Shown: positions 16,105 to 24,854, counted from the stretch's first letter. The stretch is DNA of 44,928 nucleotides from Candidatus Cloacimonadota bacterium (GCA_021108395.1 JAIOQZ010000006.1:1-44928); one strand, 5' to 3'. Notes: generated by a model from the letters alone, not told the origin. A program made the numbers and translations.

Positions 16105-17850
16105 ATGAGCAATTTTGCAGAACTTGGAATTGAACCTGAATTATTGACTGGTATCAAAGAACTTGGATTTGAGACGCCGATGCCTGTTCAGGAAAAGGTG
16201 ATACCTGTATTACTGAAGGGCGGGCAAGATCTGGTTGCACTTGCGCAAACCGGTACCGGCAAGACAGCCGCCTTCGGCCTGCCGCTGATTCAGCTAACGG
16301 ATGTTGACATTCGCCAACCGCAGGCAATAATATTGACTCCGACGAGAGAGCTTTGCATTCAAATCGCCAGGGATTTGAAGAGCTACTCGAAGTTCAAGCC
16401 AAGCGTTCACATCGTTCCTGTCTATGGTGGCGCCGACATGTCTCTTCAGATTGCAGCGTTGAAAAAGGGCGCTCACATTATCGTGGCCACCCCCGGCAGA
16501 ATGAACGACCTGCTGAACCGAAGGAAGAAGATCGATCTCTCACTGCTGAAAACCGTTGTTTTGGATGAAGCTGACGAGATGCTGAATATGGGATTCAAAG
16601 AGGAGTTGGACGCAATTCTGGAGAAGTGCCCGGAAACAAGGACAACCCTGCTGTTTTCCGCCACCATGCCCAAAGAAGTATTGGCGATTTCTCGAAACTA
16701 TATGCGGGAGCCACTGGAAATCACGGTTGGCACACGCAACGCCGGTTCGGAAGACGTGAATCACGACTGCTACATCATTCACGAGCGAGACCGCTACTTT
16801 GCCATGAAGCGCATCATCGACTTCAATCCCAGCATCTACGGGATAGTGTTCTGCAAGACGAGGGTGCAGACAAAAGACATTGCGAACAAGCTGATTGAAG
16901 ACGGCTATAACGCAGACGCACTCCACGGAGACCTCTCGCAGAACCAGCGCGAATTCGTCATGAACAAGTTCCGCATTCGCAACCTGCAGATTCTTGTCGC
17001 CACCGACGTCGCCGCTCGTGGACTCGATGTGAAAGACCTCTCTCACATCATCAACTATAATCTGCCGGATGACAACCCCATCTATACTCATCGAAGCGGC
17101 CGCACCGGCAGAGCCGGAAACAAGGGCACCTCCGTTGCGATTATCAACGTGAAGGAACAGCACAAAATCAAAAGAATCGAATCGTTGCTGAAGAAGAAGT
17201 TCAGTATGCGAGGTGTTCCAACCGGCGCCGAGATTTGTGAGGCGCAACTCATGAAACTCGTGGATAAGCTTCAGAATATCGAGATAAACCACAAGGAAAT
17301 CGATAAGTTCCTTCCCGCTATCGCGGAGAAGCTGGAATTCATGACGCGGGAAGAGATTATCAAGCACTTCGTCTCGCTGGAGTTCAACAGGTTCCTGGAT
17401 TACTATCGAGACGCCCGAGACCTCAGCATCGTCAGTGAGAGAAAAGTTCAGCCCGGCAGGGGTTCTGCGCCCGCAGAAAGACGGGGGACGTCTGGAGCGG
17501 AGGAAGGATTTGCTCGTATCCATATCAATCTCGGGCATGTTGACGGCATTTCCCCGCGTGACATGATTGGCTTGATAAACCGCTGCACGCGAAAAAGATA
17601 TATCGAAATCGGCAAGATCGTGTTTTTCAAGGACTATTCATACTTCGAGATTGACAAGAGATACAAAAACACTGTCCTGCACAGCTTCAGGCAGGTAGAG
17701 TTCAACGGCAAGAACCTCAGAGTCGCCGAAGCGCCCCCAGAGTCGCAGCAAGCGTATTCTGCTCACAAAAAGAATCGCTATGCCGACAACCCGTCAGGAC
17801 GAGACGAAAGGCCCAGAAAAAAGGGCAAGATTCGCAAGCGGAGATATTAG
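16105..17850 (+). CDS. deaD: DEAD-box ATP-dependent RNA helicase DeaD/CsdA
   Basis: The 581-residue protein has all DEAD-box motifs: the Q motif FETPMPVQ (22-29), motif I AQTGTGKT (47-54), PTRELCIQ, TPGRM, DEAD (154-157), SAT (185-187), ATDVAARGLDV and HRSGRTGRAG. A DbpA-type RNA-recognition domain follows at about 470-545 (FARIHINLGHVDGISPRDMIGLIN). It ends in a basic tail (ERPRKKGKIRKRRY). Such proteins unwind RNA during ribosome assembly and mRNA decay, often at low temperature. The gene stands alone. The 234-bp upstream gap is large enough for a regulated leader, but I see no defined element in it. Confidence 0.95.
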   Translation: MSNFAELGIEPELLTGIKELGFETPMPVQEKVIPVLLKGGQDLVALAQTGTGKTAAFGLPLIQLTDVDIRQPQAIILTPTRELCIQIARDLKSYSKFKPSVHIVPVYGGADMSLQIAALKKGAHIIVATPGRMNDLLNRRKKIDLSLLKTVVLDEADEMLNMGFKEELDAILEKCPETRTTLLFSATMPKEVLAISRNYMREPLEITVGTRNAGSEDVNHDCYIIHERDRYFAMKRIIDFNPSIYGIVFCKTRVQTKDIANKLIEDGYNADALHGDLSQNQREFVMNKFRIRNLQILVATDVAARGLDVKDLSHIINYNLPDDNPIYTHRSGRTGRAGNKGTSVAIINVKEQHKIKRIESLLKKKFSMRGVPTGAEICEAQLMKLVDKLQNIEINHKEIDKFLPAIAEKLEFMTREEIIKHFVSLEFNRFLDYYRDARDLSIVSERKVQPGRGSAPAERRGTSGAEEGFARIHINLGHVDGISPRDMIGLINRCTRKRYIEIGKIVFFKDYSYFEIDKRYKNTVLHSFRQVEFNGKNLRVAEAPPESQQAYSAHKKNRYADNPSGRDERPRKKGKIRKRRY

Positions 17851-17945
17851 CGGCGACCCCTCTCCCGATTGTTTCGATATTACTTTTTTCCTTGCAATAA
17901 TTTTCAGCAACTGAGAGACTCGATTTTTCTTTGGGAGGATTGAAG

Positions 17946-18548
17946 ATGAAAACGTTGCAGTCTCGACTTCCGATAGGTGTGGTAATTGCTGAAACGGTTC
18001 TCCTCATTATTGGGGTTTTTCTTGGTATTTTTGTCAATGAGATGCGGATTGAGCAACGGGATAAAGCACGTGCTCAGGTGGCTTTGGGGCAAATCAGAGC
18101 AGAGCTTCAGTCCAATCAAGAGATGATCAACGCGATATCCGCCCATCACGTCGCTGTACGAGACTCATTGAATTCACTCCTGTCGCGGACAACGGAAATC
18201 GGAAAATCTCCAACTTTGAAAGACCTCTGGAAGTCGATGAACGGCGGATTTGGTGTGCCCAATCTGCAACAGCACTCGTGGTCTTTGGCGCTTCATTTAG
18301 GCGTTCTCGAGCATATAGACTACCCAACTGCCAGATTACTGTCCAATGTTTACTCTCTCCAGGAATTCTACATAGACAAGTACGATCGCCTGGCCGACAA
18401 TCTCTATCTGGCTTCCAATATCGATCCAGAATTTTCAGACGGCCTGGTGTTGGCAATGGGATTCCTGGCCAATGATATTGTCATTCATGAGCAGGACATC
18501 ATAGAAGCATATACGAAAACCCTTGAATACCTTGACTCGCTCCAATGA
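17946..18548 (+). CDS. Single-pass membrane protein of unknown function (DUF6090-like layout)
   Basis: The ATG at 17946 has GGGAGG 7 nt upstream. The 200-residue product has a short basic cytoplasmic N-terminus, one membrane helix (about residues 11-31, IGVVIAETVLLIIGVFLGIFV) and then a helical outer domain with coiled-coil-like stretches (RIEQRDKARAQVALGQIRAEL). The arrangement recalls DUF6090 proteins (helix followed by NEWxxxxxDR-like residues), but the match is by eye. It is not in an operon: 95 bp follow deaD and 300 bp precede gntR. Confidence 0.6.
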   Translation: MKTLQSRLPIGVVIAETVLLIIGVFLGIFVNEMRIEQRDKARAQVALGQIRAELQSNQEMINAISAHHVAVRDSLNSLLSRTTEIGKSPTLKDLWKSMNGGFGVPNLQQHSWSLALHLGVLEHIDYPTARLLSNVYSLQEFYIDKYDRLADNLYLASNIDPEFSDGLVLAMGFLANDIVIHEQDIIEAYTKTLEYLDSLQ

Positions 18549-18669
18549 ACTCTGAGAGCGGGGCAAAGAATCCCCATCTGTAATCGACAGAAGCAGCATA
18601 TTTCAGCGCCTCCATTTTCCCTTTTAGCCGTATTCTGCAAAAAAAAACAGCGACATTTGAAAAAAGTAT

Positions 18670-18704
18670 TTGACACATCTACCGCACCGGTGTACTATAT
18701 CACC
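18670..18704 (+). promoter_or_regulatory. Strong promoter with overlapping operator for the gntR-ABC operon
   Basis: TTGACA (18670-18675), a 17-nt spacer and TACTAT (18693-18698) make a near-consensus sigma-70 promoter. A 16-bp symmetric element GGTGTACTATATCACC (18689-18704) covers the -10 box. Autorepression by the GntR protein encoded 150 bp downstream is likely. The leader of about 145 nt shows no clear structure. Confidence 0.65.
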
Positions 18705-18850
18705 GTAACACTAAGGCTGGCGATTCGACTGGTGTTCCAGCCCGCAAACTGCGGGTTCCAGTGAATGTTTCTGGCCGACCAGGCTGTGTGATAGCACAAC
18801 GACTTGTGCCAAACGAATGAATTAGCGAGAATGCTATGAAGGAGGTGTCT

Positions 18851-19231
18851 ATGAGACGGTTCGACGACACCATGCCGATCTACCTGCAACTGCGCGAGGA
18901 GATCGAAAGGGCGATTATATCCGGCGGGGTGGAGGAAGGTGAGATGATTCCATCCATCCGCTCTCTGTCGCAGCAATACAAACTGAATCCACAAACCGTA
19001 TCGAACGCGTTGAGCGAACTGGTGAGCGAGGAGGTTATCGTGAAGAAACGAGGTATAGGGTTCTTTGTGAACGATGGCGTTCGAGAACGCCTGCTGGAGC
19101 GAAAAAGCGACGCTTTCCGTCAGGGCGAGATGAGCCAGTGCATCCGCAAAGGGGCGCGGCTCGGGATAGATAAATCCGAGTTTATCGACACGGTGAATCG
19201 CATCTATAACGATACAAGGAGCACATCATGA
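18851..19231 (+). CDS. GntR-family (YtrA-like) transcriptional regulator
   Basis: The ATG at 18851 follows AAGGAGGTG; an earlier in-frame ATG at 18836 has no such site. The 126-residue protein has the GntR winged helix at about 8-75 (PIYLQLREEIERAIISGGV, PSIRSLSQQYKLNPQTVSNAL) and only a short helical tail. That is the size of the YtrA subfamily, which typically represses an adjacent ABC transporter operon. Its stop overlaps the ATPase gene start (ATGA). The effector is unknown; in relatives, cell-envelope antibiotics induce the operon. Confidence 0.9.
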   Translation: MRRFDDTMPIYLQLREEIERAIISGGVEEGEMIPSIRSLSQQYKLNPQTVSNALSELVSEEVIVKKRGIGFFVNDGVRERLLERKSDAFRQGEMSQCIRKGARLGIDKSEFIDTVNRIYNDTRSTS

Positions 19232-20073
19232 GTCTGCTCGAAATAAAGAGCCTGACAAAACACTACGGAAAGTTCGAGGCATTGCACGACGTGAGCCTCG
19301 ACATACCCAGAGGCCGCATTATCGGTCTGCTGGGCAAGAACGGCGCCGGTAAATCGACGCTGATGCGCTCGGTGCTGGGTTTCCTGCGCTATGATGGCGA
19401 GATAGTCTTCGATGGCAAGCATCTTGCCGCCGGCGACCAGTCGATCTTCGAGCGCGTCGCCTTCATCCCTGACGTCAACGGCCTCGACGACCGGCTGACC
19501 GTTCGGCAGACGATGGACTATGTGGCCGCCATGAACCCGGTGTGGAAGGAAGCGACAGCGAGCAACCTGCTGGCGCAGAGCAAGCTCGATCCGAAGGCGA
19601 AGGTGAAGTCGCTGAGCAAGGGCATGAAGACCAAGCTCTATCTGCTGATAACCCTGTCCCTCGACGTCGAGCTTCTGTTGCTGGACGAACCCACGCTGGG
19701 ACTCGATATCGTCTTTCGCAAGGAGTTTTTCAACACCATCCTCGGCGAGTTCTTTGACGAGAACAAAACCATCATCATCTCGACCCACCAGGTCGAGGAA
19801 GTAGAGCCGATTCTACAGGATATTATCTTCCTGCACGAGGGTAAAATCCTTCTCTACGAGGACATCGAGGAGCTGAAGAGCCGCTCTCGCACTGTAACCG
19901 TGCCCGTTGACATGCGGGACAAGCTGCTGGAGCACAACCCGCGTCTGCTCACCTACACGCTTGGCCGCATCAGCGGCATCGTTGACGCCGATGTCGAGAT
20001 CGAGGGCGCCGAATTCAGTAGGCCGATGCTGAGCGACCTGTTCGTCGCCGAACTGGGAGGTTATGATGCGTAA
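19228..20073 (+). CDS. ABC transporter ATP-binding protein
   Basis: The 281-residue ATPase has Walker A GKNGAGKST (36-44), a signature loop LSKGMK (129-134) in place of LSGGQ, Walker B LLLLDEP (149-155), the D-loop LGLD and the H-loop His187 (ISTHQ). The variant signature is common in the YtrB/EcsA-type exporters controlled by YtrA regulators. The C-terminal 80 residues form the usual accessory domain. The gene overlaps gntR by 4 nt and the permease by 8 nt, so the three are one unit. The cargo is unknown; a role in envelope stress or antimicrobial resistance is inferred from context. Confidence 0.92.
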   Translation: MSLLEIKSLTKHYGKFEALHDVSLDIPRGRIIGLLGKNGAGKSTLMRSVLGFLRYDGEIVFDGKHLAAGDQSIFERVAFIPDVNGLDDRLTVRQTMDYVAAMNPVWKEATASNLLAQSKLDPKAKVKSLSKGMKTKLYLLITLSLDVELLLLDEPTLGLDIVFRKEFFNTILGEFFDENKTIIISTHQVEEVEPILQDIIFLHEGKILLYEDIEELKSRSRTVTVPVDMRDKLLEHNPRLLTYTLGRISGIVDADVEIEGAEFSRPMLSDLFVAELGGYDA

Positions 20074-21031
20074 GTTTATGGCAATGCTGAAGAAAGATTG
20101 GGTGCTGTCGCGCAAGATTCTCCTGCTGCAGGTGTGGATTGTCATGGGTATATGGGCGCTCACGCTCGTCGGCGGATTTGCCATGTACACCATCATCAAG
20201 CATCAGATTGCAGATGATGAAACAGTTACCGTGACGATCGCTGAGGGTGAGGTTTTCAACTCCGAGTTCCAGGAGATCTGGACGACCCTGGGCGACTTGA
20301 TCGTCTATGGCGCGAACCTCTACCAGGTGATTTTGCCGGGTATGCTGGCGCTTGTGTTCGCCGTGGCCATTCTCATCGGCGCGCTCAACACCGACATGCG
20401 CAAGAACTGCGAGATATTCTACCGAGCGCAACCGGTCTCGCTCTGGTGGCGGGCGCTGTCCAAGTTCATCATCGGCCTGTTTGTCACCCTGGGCATCATG
20501 CTGGGCCTCACGCTGGCGCAATTCGTGCTGTCAAACCTCATCATGACGTTCTACGTCGATGGCGTGAGTTGGGGCCTGGCGTTTACCGGCACCATGCAGT
20601 ATTACTTCTGCATGTTTTTCGGCATCGTGCTCTCCGGCAGTCTGGCCTGGTTTTTCTCGGCGGTGTTTCGGGATTTTGCCTTCTTCAAGGCCGCCGGCAT
20701 CGTGCTGGGTATCGGATTGCTGCTCATCATGATCAACATCGCGCTCGTTGCCGCGCCGTTCATCTTCAATGGCTGGGACACCGATTTCCGAGTGCCGACG
20801 CTCGACAAGCTCATCTTCGGCTTCCCGATTGCCAACACCACCCTCACCGATGGGTTTGCAGGCAATATTCAGATGGAATGCCCTACTGATTTCGAGCCCG
20901 AAATGCTCGATGTCGCCATCAGCCATGTGTGGAAGCTCATCTGGGGCTGGGACACGCTGGTGAAGGTGGTGGTCAGCATCGGGCTGTTCTTCGCCGGCAC
21001 CTGGATATACATCCGCAAGGAAGTGCTATAG
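20066..21031 (+). CDS. ABC transporter permease
   Basis: Two adjacent ATGs at 20063 and 20066 follow GGAGG; the second has the better spacing. The 321-residue protein has about six membrane helices: near residue 20-45, 90-110, 127-155, 173-195, 205-233 and a last one close to the C-terminus (VVVSIGLFFAGTWIYI). It contains one larger outer loop (about 245-295) before the last helix. It lacks a fused ATPase and so pairs with the preceding gene. The architecture is that of ABC-2-type exporters. Confidence 0.85.
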   Translation: MRKFMAMLKKDWVLSRKILLLQVWIVMGIWALTLVGGFAMYTIIKHQIADDETVTVTIAEGEVFNSEFQEIWTTLGDLIVYGANLYQVILPGMLALVFAVAILIGALNTDMRKNCEIFYRAQPVSLWWRALSKFIIGLFVTLGIMLGLTLAQFVLSNLIMTFYVDGVSWGLAFTGTMQYYFCMFFGIVLSGSLAWFFSAVFRDFAFFKAAGIVLGIGLLLIMINIALVAAPFIFNGWDTDFRVPTLDKLIFGFPIANTTLTDGFAGNIQMECPTDFEPEMLDVAISHVWKLIWGWDTLVKVVVSIGLFFAGTWIYIRKEVL

Positions 21032-21045
21032 ACGTTACCCGTTAT

Positions 21046-21073
21046 CCTGGGGAAGGACACATTCTTCCCCAGG
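21046..21073 (+). terminator. Perfect hairpin after the ABC operon, without U-tract
   Basis: A perfect 10-bp stem CCTGGGGAAG/CTTCCCCAGG with an 8-nt loop lies 14 bp after the permease stop. No T-run follows, so it may stabilise the mRNA end or act with Rho rather than terminate by itself. Confidence 0.5.
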
Positions 21074-21123
21074 TGGGTGACCACTAACCGATACACGTGA
21101 TTAGAGAAACACGAGGAGATGTG

Positions 21124-21960
21124 ATGGCCAGAGCCAGAAACGGGATATCGTCGATGAAAACAGTGCGCACGTTTTTCAAAGTCGGGTCATGCTCGGAAGC
21201 GCTTTGCAACGTTCTCGACCGGGCGTTCGAGCACCCGTTGAAACTTGAAGAGCACGCCAGCATGCCCCTCGCGGGCGGAATAATGCAACGTGGCTACCAG
21301 TGCGGCATGCTTTGGGGCGCTGCGCTTGCCGCAGGGGCGCAGGCGTATCGACTTCATGGCCCGGGCCCGCAAGCTGAAACGGGGGCAATTGTTGCAGCAC
21401 AAAGACTTGTGGAATCCTTCCTTGCTCGCAATAAAAGTATCGATTGCTTCGAGATAACCGATACAAAATGGCATTCATCAATGCAGGTGTTGAGGTATTT
21501 CATAAAAGGCGGGCCCATAGGCTGTTTTCATATGGCCACAAAATATGCGCCGGCGGCGTTCAGTGAGATAAACGCCGCTCTTTCCGAAACACACATTGAA
21601 CCGCCCTCCCCGCCGGTAAGCTGCGCGGCGATGTTGGCGAGAAAGGTGGGCGCGTCCGACATGCATACGGTTATGGCGGCGGGATTCGCGGGCGGAATCG
21701 GCTTATGCGGGGGCGGTTGCGGGGCATTGGGCGCCGCGATATGGATCATTGGAATGAACAGCGGCCAGGGACGAGCCGCCAACATTGATTTCAAGGACCC
21801 CAAAGCCCTGGATGCGATTGAAAGATTTCTGAAATGCACCGGCGATAAATTCGAGTGCTCCGAGATAGTCGGACGGAGGTTCGAGAATGTCGACGACCAT
21901 GCCGGTTATATGCGCGATGGAGGCTGCGCGGCGATTATCGAAGCACTGACTGCCGAATGA
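21124..21960 (+). CDS. C_GCAxxG_C_C family protein (putative redox protein)
   Basis: The ATG at 21124 follows GAGGAG. The 278-residue protein is cysteine-rich and contains the family signature around CGGGCGALGAAIW (Cys195, Cys199), with further cysteines before it (SCSEALC, QCGMLWG, GCFHM, SCAAML) and after it (KCTGDKFECSEI, GCAAI). Pfam PF09719 proteins with this pattern are thought to be redox-active; no reaction is established. It is longer than the usual 130-150 residue members, which suggests two related halves. It stands alone between the ABC operon and the convergent HNH gene. Confidence 0.75.
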   Translation: MARARNGISSMKTVRTFFKVGSCSEALCNVLDRAFEHPLKLEEHASMPLAGGIMQRGYQCGMLWGAALAAGAQAYRLHGPGPQAETGAIVAAQRLVESFLARNKSIDCFEITDTKWHSSMQVLRYFIKGGPIGCFHMATKYAPAAFSEINAALSETHIEPPSPPVSCAAMLARKVGASDMHTVMAAGFAGGIGLCGGGCGALGAAIWIIGMNSGQGRAANIDFKDPKALDAIERFLKCTGDKFECSEIVGRRFENVDDHAGYMRDGGCAAIIEALTAE

Positions 21961-21971
21961 GCTGTGCTCCG

Positions 21972-22571
21972 CTACAGGAGTGAACGCACCCGTTTCAGCA
22001 GTTGCTCGCGAAATATTTCCCGCTCATCGTACTGTGCATAGTGGGCGAAACGGTGGTGATGAGCGCACAGCACAGACAGGTTCTCGATGTGGTCTTCTCC
22101 GCCATCACACAGTGGAATGATGTGATGAACCTCGATGTAGGGGGTGTTATCTTCCCGCAGGAATGTGTTTCGGCAATTCCGGCACAGACAGTGGAAACCG
22201 AATCTCTCGTGAGCCATCTTTTTCCATTTGACATCGCGGGCATATGTTTCAATCAAGTATTCACGCTTATCCGGCGGTAACTTCTTGATTGCATTGAAAT
22301 GTTCAGGTTCAATCTCATCCATCAGATTCGGCACATCAGACAGAGTATATCGTCCATGTCCATCCACGAAAGTCAGAATTTTATCTTGTCGCAACTCCTG
22401 AAGTTGCTGGCGGATTTTATCTTTCATGTGGCGATTGTTGGGCCATTCTTTCTCAAGACGGGTTAAATATGCATCGTAGAAATCCTTCAACACGAATGTG
22501 CGAACACCTCGCTGCTCACACAGTTGCACCACAAGCTCAAAAATACGGTCACGTTGAGTTTGCTTTTTCAT
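21972..22571 (-). CDS. HNH endonuclease with N-terminal winged helix
   Basis: The 199-residue protein has an N-terminal helical, winged-helix-like part (1-77) and a C-terminal HNH nuclease: CRNC, YIEVHHIIPLCDGGED, HIENLSVLCAHHHRFAH. The ββα-metal His pair and the Asn are present, so it should cut DNA. It overlaps the end of the methyltransferase remnant upstream by 4 nt (ATGA). That arrangement is typical of type II restriction-modification operons, so this is probably the restriction enzyme (inference). Confidence 0.85.
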   Translation of the reverse strand: MKKQTQRDRIFELVVQLCEQRGVRTFVLKDFYDAYLTRLEKEWPNNRHMKDKIRQQLQELRQDKILTFVDGHGRYTLSDVPNLMDEIEPEHFNAIKKLPPDKREYLIETYARDVKWKKMAHERFGFHCLCRNCRNTFLREDNTPYIEVHHIIPLCDGGEDHIENLSVLCAHHHRFAHYAQYDEREIFREQLLKRVRSLL

Positions 22572-22789
22572 TTCTGCCCCCTGTTGAATTCAATCCAGAG
22601 TCGGATATGGTGGCAAGAGAAAAATACCATATCCACCGATTCTTCAGGGAATCGACTCATCGTATCGATGGTGTCTCCGAGGAACAGCCATGCGTTGGCA
22701 TCTCTGAAATAGGCCTCGTTAAGAATCTTGTCACTCAGGCTCAATTCGCAACTCCTAATGATCATTAGTGCACTATAGATCAGAATCAA
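22568..22789 (-). pseudogene. Remnant of a DNA-methyltransferase gene
   Basis: The frame begins like the N-terminus of an N4/N6 amino-methyltransferase: ILNEAYFRDANAWLFLGDTIDTM, then FPEESVDMVFFS, where family members continue with an Asp-Pro-Pro-Tyr box. Here the reading frame gives CHHIRLW, while the bases in the next frame encode PPY. Only 23 residues later the gene ends at the HNH start. Normal length would be 250 residues or more, so almost the whole enzyme is deleted and the remaining piece is frameshifted. Its likely start is the ATG at 22765. Confidence 0.65.
22755..22768. promoter_or_regulatory. Perfect 14-bp palindrome between divergent genes
   Basis: CTAATGATCATTAG is a perfect palindrome over the putative start codon of the methyltransferase remnant and about 80 bp upstream of the arsR promoter. 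It could be an operator of the former R-M system. No regulator for it is seen. Confidence 0.35.
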
Positions 22790-22836
22790 GTAATGAACAA
22801 TGGATCATAACGAATCGTGTCAAGATCAGTTTTTCC

Positions 22837-22877
22837 TTGACATCTTTTCCTACTTGGCTAAATTGCCATTTATGCAA
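22837..22877 (+). promoter_or_regulatory. Promoter and ArsR-type operator of the permease operon
   Basis: TTGACA (22837-22842), 16 nt, TAAATT (22859-22864). An inverted repeat TTGC-N7-GCAA (22863-22877) overlaps the -10 box and the probable start point, directly ahead of the ribosome binding site AAGGAG (22881). The position suits metal-relieved repression by the ArsR protein. Confidence 0.6.
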
Positions 22878-22892
22878 ACTAAGGAGCGTGAA

Positions 22893-23183
22893 ATGAACGA
22901 TAAACAAGAACACATAGCCAAGCGCGCCGAGGTGTTCAAAGCGCTGGGGCACCCCACGCGGCTGCTGTTCGTGATGGCGCTGGCCGAGGGCGAACGCTGC
23001 GTGTGCGAGCTGCAGAAGCTCGTCGATATCGACCCGTCAACCGTCTCGCGGCACCTGGGGGCGCTCAAGCACGCCGGCGTGGTGCGCGACGACAAACGCG
23101 GCCAGCAGGTGTTCTACAGCCTGCGTCTGCCCTGCGTGGCCGGGTTCGTTGGCTGCATCGACCGCGCGCTGGAAGAGCGATGA
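22893..23183 (+). CDS. arsR: ArsR/SmtB-family metal-responsive repressor
   Basis: The ATG at 22893 follows AAGGAG; longer in-frame starts lie inside the promoter. The 96-residue protein has the ArsR winged helix: ALGHPTRLLFVMALAEGERCVCELQKL, DPSTVSRHLGALKHAGVV and RGQQVFYSL. The CVC pair in the alpha-3 helix (ERCVCEL) is the classic As(III)/Sb(III)-binding motif, so an arsenical or related soft metal is the likely inducer. Two more Cys near the end (LPCVAGFVGC) might help in binding. It overlaps the permease gene by 4 nt. Confidence 0.9.
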   Translation: MNDKQEHIAKRAEVFKALGHPTRLLFVMALAEGERCVCELQKLVDIDPSTVSRHLGALKHAGVVRDDKRGQQVFYSLRLPCVAGFVGCIDRALEER

Positions 23184-24475
23184 CCCGCAAGCTCGCGTTG
23201 CAGGCGTTCGCCGTTGTCGCAGTGGTGGCGCTGTTCTACTTCTTGCCCGTGGGCGCGGCGCGGTTCGACAACGCAGTGCTCGAAGCCCTGCACCTCACCC
23301 GTGATTACGCCCGCGAGCATGTGCTGCTGTGCCTCGTGCCGGCGTTTCTCATCGCCGGGGCCATCAGCGTGTTCATCAGCCAGGGTGCGATGATGCGCTA
23401 CCTGGGCGCGCAGGCGCCCAAGGCGTTGGCCTACGCTGTGGCGTCGGTGAGCGGCAGCGTGCTGGCGGTATGCAGTTGCACCGTGCTGCCGCTGTTCGCG
23501 GGCATCTACCGCATGGGCGCGGGGCTGGGACCGGCGACGGCGTTCCTCTATGCCGGGCCGGCCGTGAACGTGTTGGCCATCGTGCTCACGGCGCGTGTGC
23601 TGGGGCCGGAGTTCGGACTGGCGCGCGCAGTGGGAGCGGTAACGTTCAGCGTGGTCATCGGACTGGCGATGCACCTGCTGTTCCGTCACGAGGAGCAGGA
23701 CAAGATTGCCATGCAAATCCCCCGCGCCGAATCACCCCGCCCACTGTGGCAGAACGCCGCTATGCTGGCCGCGATGGTGGGCGTGCTTGTGTTCGCCAAC
23801 TGGGCGCCGCCCCGCGACGATGGTTCGCTGTGGCAGGTGGTGTATGCCGCCAAGTGGTGGTTGGCCGGTGGATTTGCCGCCTTGCTGGGCGTTTGCGCGT
23901 CGATGTTCCTCGGCGTACGCTGGTGGAAGCTCGCCCTCACGGCGGTGGCCGTCGCAGTGGTGGCGATTCTGTTGCCCGGCGTGCCGGAAGCAGGATTCTC
24001 ACTGGGTGTGGCGGGGCTGGTGCTCGCGTCGCTCACCTCACGCCGCGAAGAATCCCGCGAGTGGATGCGCTCGACGTGGGAGTATGTGCTGCTCATCCTG
24101 CCGCTGCTGCTGGGCGGCGTGCTGGTGGCGGGGTTGCTGCTGGGCCGTCCCGGGCACGAGGGGCTGATTCCCTCGCGCTGGGTGGCGATGATGGTGGGCG
24201 GTAACGGACTGGGCGCCAATCTCTTCGCCAGCGTTGCCGGCGCGCTGATGTACTTCGCCACGCTCACCGAGATTCCCATTTTGCAGGGACTGCTGGGCGG
24301 CGGAATGGGCAAAGGCCCGGCGCTGGCGTTGCTGCTGGCCGGTCCGGCGCTGTCGTTGCCCAACATGCTGGTCATACGCAGCGTGCTGGGCATCCGCAAG
24401 ACTATGGCGTTCGTGCTGCTGGTGGTGAGCATGGCCACGCTGTCAGGTATGCTGTTCGGCTGGATCGTGAATTAA
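23180..24475 (+). CDS. Permease of the UPF0718/ArsP type
   Basis: The start is the ATG overlapping the arsR stop. The 431-residue protein has about ten hydrophobic segments and the family signature AVCSCTVLPLFAGI with Cys98 and Cys100, followed by GPATAFLYAGPAVNVLAI. A second pseudo-repeat half contains NLFASVAGALMYFATLTEIPI and GPALALLLAGPALSLPNML. Members of this family include ArsP, an exporter of trivalent organoarsenicals. The CSC motif and arsR context support export of arsenical or related thiol-reactive compounds; the exact cargo is not shown. The region has high G+C compared with the AT-rich DNA that follows. Confidence 0.85.
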   Translation: MTRKLALQAFAVVAVVALFYFLPVGAARFDNAVLEALHLTRDYAREHVLLCLVPAFLIAGAISVFISQGAMMRYLGAQAPKALAYAVASVSGSVLAVCSCTVLPLFAGIYRMGAGLGPATAFLYAGPAVNVLAIVLTARVLGPEFGLARAVGAVTFSVVIGLAMHLLFRHEEQDKIAMQIPRAESPRPLWQNAAMLAAMVGVLVFANWAPPRDDGSLWQVVYAAKWWLAGGFAALLGVCASMFLGVRWWKLALTAVAVAVVAILLPGVPEAGFSLGVAGLVLASLTSRREESREWMRSTWEYVLLILPLLLGGVLVAGLLLGRPGHEGLIPSRWVAMMVGGNGLGANLFASVAGALMYFATLTEIPILQGLLGGGMGKGPALALLLAGPALSLPNMLVIRSVLGIRKTMAFVLLVVSMATLSGMLFGWIVN

Positions 24476-24489
24476 CAAGGGGAGGCGTT

Positions 24490-24726
24490 ATGAAGATCGA
24501 GGTACTGGGATCGGGCTGTGCGAAGTGTAATCAGATGTACGCTAACGTGAAGCAGGCGGCCTCGGAGCTGGGGCTTGACTGCGAGCTGGAGAAAGTGACC
24601 GACCTCAACCGCATCGTGGCCTGCGGCGTGATGATGACTCCGGCGCTGGTCGTGGATGGCGTGGTGAAGTTGAGCGGGAAAGCGCCCGGCGTGGCGAAGC
24701 TGAAGGAGATGTTGGGGGAGAGGTGA
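24490..24726 (+). CDS. Mini-thioredoxin (redox-active disulfide protein)
   Basis: The 78-residue protein is a small thioredoxin fold with the active site GSGCAKC (Cys10, Cys13), a further Cys35 and Cys46, and the cis-Pro motif MTPALVV. It belongs to the thioredoxin_3 family that accompanies ArsR-permease operons. It may supply reducing power or hand over the metal thiol complex to the permease (inference). GGGGAGG precedes the ATG, 14 bp after the permease stop. Confidence 0.9.
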   Translation: MKIEVLGSGCAKCNQMYANVKQAASELGLDCELEKVTDLNRIVACGVMMTPALVVDGVVKLSGKAPGVAKLKEMLGER

Positions 24727-24825
24727 GGCGCACAAGAATAGGCCGTTGAGAAACGATAAAAGATAACAATAACGTCTATAAGCGATTTGTCAGAGCTTAC
24801 ATCTGTTTGTTTTGTATAATATTTC

Positions 24826-24854
24826 TTGACTTAGTGATTGGCCATATGTTTAAT
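24826..24854 (+). promoter_or_regulatory. Promoter of the AbiE-like operon
   Basis: TTGACT, a 17-nt spacer and TTTAAT form a near-consensus promoter in AT-rich DNA, giving a leader of about 120 nt before the AbiEi gene. Confidence 0.5.

Noticed and set aside
18851-21031. Antibiotic-resistance ABC system with known drug
   Set aside because: The YtrA-like regulator and transporter fit envelope-stress exporters, but nothing in the sequence names a substrate.
23329-24204. Second long plus-strand frame within the permease gene
   Set aside because: The other frame gives a polytopic membrane protein with the family CSC motif. This one is an arginine/glycine-rich shadow in high-GC sequence.
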